DNA of 7,990 nucleotides, taken from assembly GCA_900764115.1 (NCBI GenBank), contig CAAFMR010000365.1:1-7990 (forward strand). The letters run 5' to 3'. Origin of the DNA: Clostridia bacterium (lineage in GTDB: Bacteria > Bacillota > Clostridia > Oscillospirales > Acutalibacteraceae). Of the stretch, positions 5,723 through 7,990 are shown in pieces. Each line of letters starts with the position of its first letter. Within the stretch, counting starts at the first letter, position 1. A model generated the notes under the pieces. That model did no database searches and was not told the DNA's origin. It was given only the letters and a program-made list of their open reading frames with translations. The position numbers and the translations under genes were made by a program.

Positions 5723-7084
5723 TTATTCGGCGGGAGCGTTCAGCTCCGCCTTAATCTGCCCCGCCAGCTCCAGCGCCAGCGCATTGATCTGGTCGAAGTC
5801 CTTGCCCTCCACCATGACCCGCACCAGCGGCTCCGTGCCGGAGACCCGTACCAACACCCGACCATCCCGACCGAGCCCCTCATCGGCGTCCTTTATCGCC
5901 TTTTGCAGAGTCTTGCTGGTATTGAATTTCTGCTTTTGGGCAGCGTCCGCCCGCACATTCACCATCACCTGGGGATAGCGCTCCATCAGACTGCCCACCC
6001 GGGACAGCTTCCAGCCCCGCTGCCGCGCCATACACAGCAGCTGAATGGCGCTGAGCTGTCCATCGCCGGTGGTCGCATACTGGGACAGGATGATATGCCC
6101 GGACTGCTCGCCGCCCAGCACATAGCCCTCCCGGCGCATCTCCTCCAGCACATACCGGTCGCCCACCTTCGTGGAGACGGTGTGGATATTCCGCTCCTCG
6201 CAGAACCGGAAAAAGCCCAGATTGGACATCACCGTCACCACGGCGGTATCCCCCGGCAGCTTGCCCTGCTCCTTATAGTGATACGCCAGAGCGGCGATAA
6301 TCTTATCGCCATCCAGCAGATTGCCCTTTTCGTCCACCGCCAGGCACCGATCCGCGTCGCCGTCAAACGCCACGCCGGCGGTAAACCGCAGCTTTTTCAC
6401 CAGCTCGGTCAGCCCCTCCATATGGGTGGAGCCGCAATTATCGTTGATATTGGTGCCGTCGGGCTGGTCGTTGATATACACACAGTCCGCCCCCAGCGCC
6501 GAAAACAGCTTACGGGCGGTGGCGCTGGCGGAGCCGTTGGCGCAATCCACGGCAATGCGCATCCCCCGCAGCTCTACCGGCGCCGCCTGCAGCAGATGAT
6601 GCACATAATCGTCCACCGCCGGACGGGGCGGCAAGATCCGCCCCACCTCGCCGCCGAGGGGCGTCGGCGGGGTCTTTTTGCCGTCCAAGACAATCGCCTC
6701 AATCTCCGTCTCCAGGGTATCCGGCAGCTTATAGCCGTTGCCGTCAAAGAGCTTAATGCCGTTGTATTCGCAGGGATTATGGGAGGCGGAGATCATAATG
6801 CCCGCCGCCGCCTGATATTTTCCTACCAGGTACGCCACCGCGGGCGTAGGAATGACCCCCAGCAGCAGCACATCCGCCCCCACCGAGCAGAGACCGGCGC
6901 ACAGCGCCGCTTCCAGCATATCCGAGGAAGCCCGGGTATCCTTACCGATCACCACCGTGGGACGTTTCCCCGCTGTTTCAATCAGCACCATCGCCGCAGC
7001 CCGTCCGATGGACATAGCCAACTCGCAGGTCAGTTCCGTATTGGCGATGCCCCGGGCGCCGTCGGTTCCAAACAATCGACCCAT
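5723..7084 (-). CDS. glmM: Phosphoglucosamine mutase GlmM
   Basis: This 453-residue cytoplasmic enzyme interconverts glucosamine-6-phosphate and glucosamine-1-phosphate, the step before UDP-GlcNAc and peptidoglycan synthesis. All four phosphohexomutase signatures are present: the N-terminal MGRLFGTDGARG (1-12); the phosphoserine loop GIMISASHNP (95-104) with Ser101 as the phosphorylated residue; the metal-binding loop DGDADR (241-246); the sugar-specificity loop GGEQSGH (324-330), characteristic of GlmM; and the phosphate-binding RVSGTEPLVRVM (413-424). The length is normal (about 445-455). The ATG is preceded by GAGGAGGAGATGGCGAA, and the gene begins 15 bases after the ruvB stop. As an essential gene for wall synthesis it anchors the block functionally, though its neighbours are from other pathways. 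No frameshift or missing residue is seen. Confidence 0.98.
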   Translation of the reverse strand: MGRLFGTDGARGIANTELTCELAMSIGRAAAMVLIETAGKRPTVVIGKDTRASSDMLEAALCAGLCSVGADVLLLGVIPTPAVAYLVGKYQAAAGIMISASHNPCEYNGIKLFDGNGYKLPDTLETEIEAIVLDGKKTPPTPLGGEVGRILPPRPAVDDYVHHLLQAAPVELRGMRIAVDCANGSASATARKLFSALGADCVYINDQPDGTNINDNCGSTHMEGLTELVKKLRFTAGVAFDGDADRCLAVDEKGNLLDGDKIIAALAYHYKEQGKLPGDTAVVTVMSNLGFFRFCEERNIHTVSTKVGDRYVLEEMRREGYVLGGEQSGHIILSQYATTGDGQLSAIQLLCMARQRGWKLSRVGSLMERYPQVMVNVRADAAQKQKFNTSKTLQKAIKDADEGLGRDGRVLVRVSGTEPLVRVMVEGKDFDQINALALELAGQIKAELNAPAE

Positions 7085-7099
7085 TTCGCCATCTCCTCC

Positions 7100-7990
7100 T
7101 CAAAACATCAGTTGTCCATGAGGCTCCAGCCCCAGATGCGCATATGCCGCCGGAAGCACCACCCGTCCCCGGGGGGTGCGCCCAATAAAGCCGATCTGCA
7201 TAAGATACGGCTCATACACATCCTCGATGGTGACAGCCTCCTCGCCAATCATCGCCGCCAGCGTCTCCAGCCCCACAGGACCACCCTGATAGTGCTGGAT
7301 CATCGCCTTCAGCATCCGGCGGTCGCCGGAATCCAGCCCCAGCTCATCCACTTCCATCCGCTCCAGCGCCTGCCGCGCCACTGCCCGGTCTACGACGCCG
7401 TCGTTGAGCAGCTGGGCAAAATCCCGCACCCGCTTGAGCATCCGGTTGGCAATTCGGGGCGTGCCCCGGGAACGGGTGGCGATCTCCAGCGCCCCCGCCT
7501 CGTCGCAGGGCACCTCCAATATTTTGGCGCTGCGGTGCACAATGCGCGCCAACTCCTCCGGCGTATACAGCTCCAGCCGCATCACCACGCCGAACCGATC
7601 CCGCAGGGGCGCCGACAGCTGCCCCGCCCGGGTGGTGGCGCCCACCAGCGTGAAATGCTGGAGGGGCAGATGGATAGAAGAAGCGCCCTGCCCCTTGCCG
7701 TTCATAATATCAATGGCGAAATCCTCCATCGCCGGGTACAGAATCTCCTCAACCGAACGGGGCAGGCGGTGGATCTCGTCGATGAACAGCACATCCCCCT
7801 CATCCAGATTGGTGAGCATCGCCGCCAGATCGCCGGGGCGCTCAATGGCGGGACCGGAGGTGATGCGGAAATTGACCCCCAGCTCGTTGGCGATGATCGC
7901 CGCCAGCGTGGTTTTTCCCAATCCGGGCGGGCCGTACAGCAGCACATGATCCAGCGCCTCCTGCCGCACCTTAGCGGCGTCGATGAATAC
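7100..7990 (-). CDS. ruvB: Holliday junction branch migration ATPase RuvB, 5' end cut by window edge
   Basis: The C-terminal 296 residues are visible; roughly 40-50 N-terminal residues lie beyond the right edge. The frame is open to the edge ([20 protein letters not shown]), so the GTG at 7969 is an internal Val codon and not a start. RuvB is the AAA+ hexameric motor that drives branch migration with RuvA during recombinational repair. Within the visible part: Walker A GPPGLGKT (20-27), Walker B LFIDEI (68-73), sensor 1 GATTRAG (117-123), the arginine-finger region LRDRFG (129-134), sensor 2 RGTPRIANR (175-183) and the C-terminal winged helix with [12 protein letters not shown] (266-277). It ends HGQLMF and stops 15 bases before glmM. 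ruvC and/or ruvA would be expected just upstream, outside the window. Confidence 0.97.
   Translation of the reverse strand, partial: VFIDAAKVRQEALDHVLLYGPPGLGKTTLAAIIANELGVNFRITSGPAIERPGDLAAMLTNLDEGDVLFIDEIHRLPRSVEEILYPAMEDFAIDIMNGKGQGASSIHLPLQHFTLVGATTRAGQLSAPLRDRFGVVMRLELYTPEELARIVHRSAKILEVPCDEAGALEIATRSRGTPRIANRMLKRVRDFAQLLNDGVVDRAVARQALERMEVDELGLDSGDRRMLKAMIQHYQGGPVGLETLAAMIGEEAVTIEDVYEPYLMQIGFIGRTPRGRVVLPAAYAHLGLEPHGQLMF

Larger units (their letters stand above)
1..7990 (-). other. Probable single polycistronic unit: ruvB-glmM-MTase-ecfA1-ecfA2-ecfT-truA-DUF5711-cvpA
   Basis: Nine genes on one strand are separated by 15, 27, 17, 46, -4, 19, 20 and 29 bases. None of the gaps holds a GC-rich hairpin followed by T residues, and none shows a convincing -35/-10 pair. 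This supports continuous transcription across the window, with both ends beyond its edges. Internal promoters inside coding sequence cannot be excluded by eye. There is no stretch over 300 bases without a gene. Confidence 0.65.

Noticed and set aside
7404..7949. Plus-strand open frame (181 codons) opposite ruvB
   Set aside because: It is Ser/Arg-rich noise complementary to conserved AAA+ motifs of ruvB.
7967..7969. GTG as the start of ruvB
   Set aside because: The frame continues upstream to the window edge with typical RuvB sequence (VFIDAAK), and Walker A would fall abnormally close to the start. The gene is truncated by the window, not by a short start.

Overview
All recognisable genes in this window lie on the minus strand and form one tight, uninterrupted head-to-tail run. 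Read in the direction of transcription (high to low coordinates) they are: ruvB (5' end cut off by the right edge), glmM, an RlmI-like class I SAM-dependent methyltransferase, ecfA1, ecfA2, ecfT, truA, a membrane-anchored DUF5711-like protein, and a CvpA-family membrane protein (3' end cut off by the left edge). Gaps between genes are 15 to 46 bases, or a 4-base overlap for ecfA2/ecfT. I see no terminator-like hairpin with a T-run and no convincing promoter in any of the gaps, so the whole window reads as part of one transcription unit.

The DNA is GC-rich (estimated by eye at a little over 60%). Purine-rich Shine-Dalgarno sequences precede most starts and two genes probably start with GTG. 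The gene set (group II ECF transporter core next to truA, plus DUF5711-like and CvpA-family genes) fits a Gram-positive anaerobe of class Clostridia, possibly Oscillospiraceae/Ruminococcaceae. That placement is inferred from protein character and gene content, not from a search.

Region by region: 7100-7990 is the Holliday-junction branch migration motor RuvB. 5723-7084 is phosphoglucosamine mutase, which supplies glucosamine-1-phosphate for UDP-GlcNAc and peptidoglycan. 4829-5695 is a methyltransferase of unknown substrate. 2232-4811 encodes the two ATPases and the transmembrane coupling protein of an energy-coupling-factor vitamin/metal importer; no substrate-binding S-component is present here, as expected when the core is shared among S-components encoded elsewhere. 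1472-2212 is the tRNA pseudouridine synthase TruA. 243-1451 is an uncharacterised single-pass membrane protein with a large, probably beta-propeller-like extracytoplasmic domain, and 1-213 is the start of a CvpA-family membrane protein.

The window is mostly conserved core-genome content. I found no mobile element, CRISPR array, RNA gene or evident new defence or biosynthetic system. The points most worth a second look are the DUF5711-like/CvpA pair downstream of truA, the unusual location of the ecfA1-ecfA2-ecfT-truA block behind ruvB-glmM, and a methyltransferase that seems to lack the motif VI cysteine expected of m5C enzymes.
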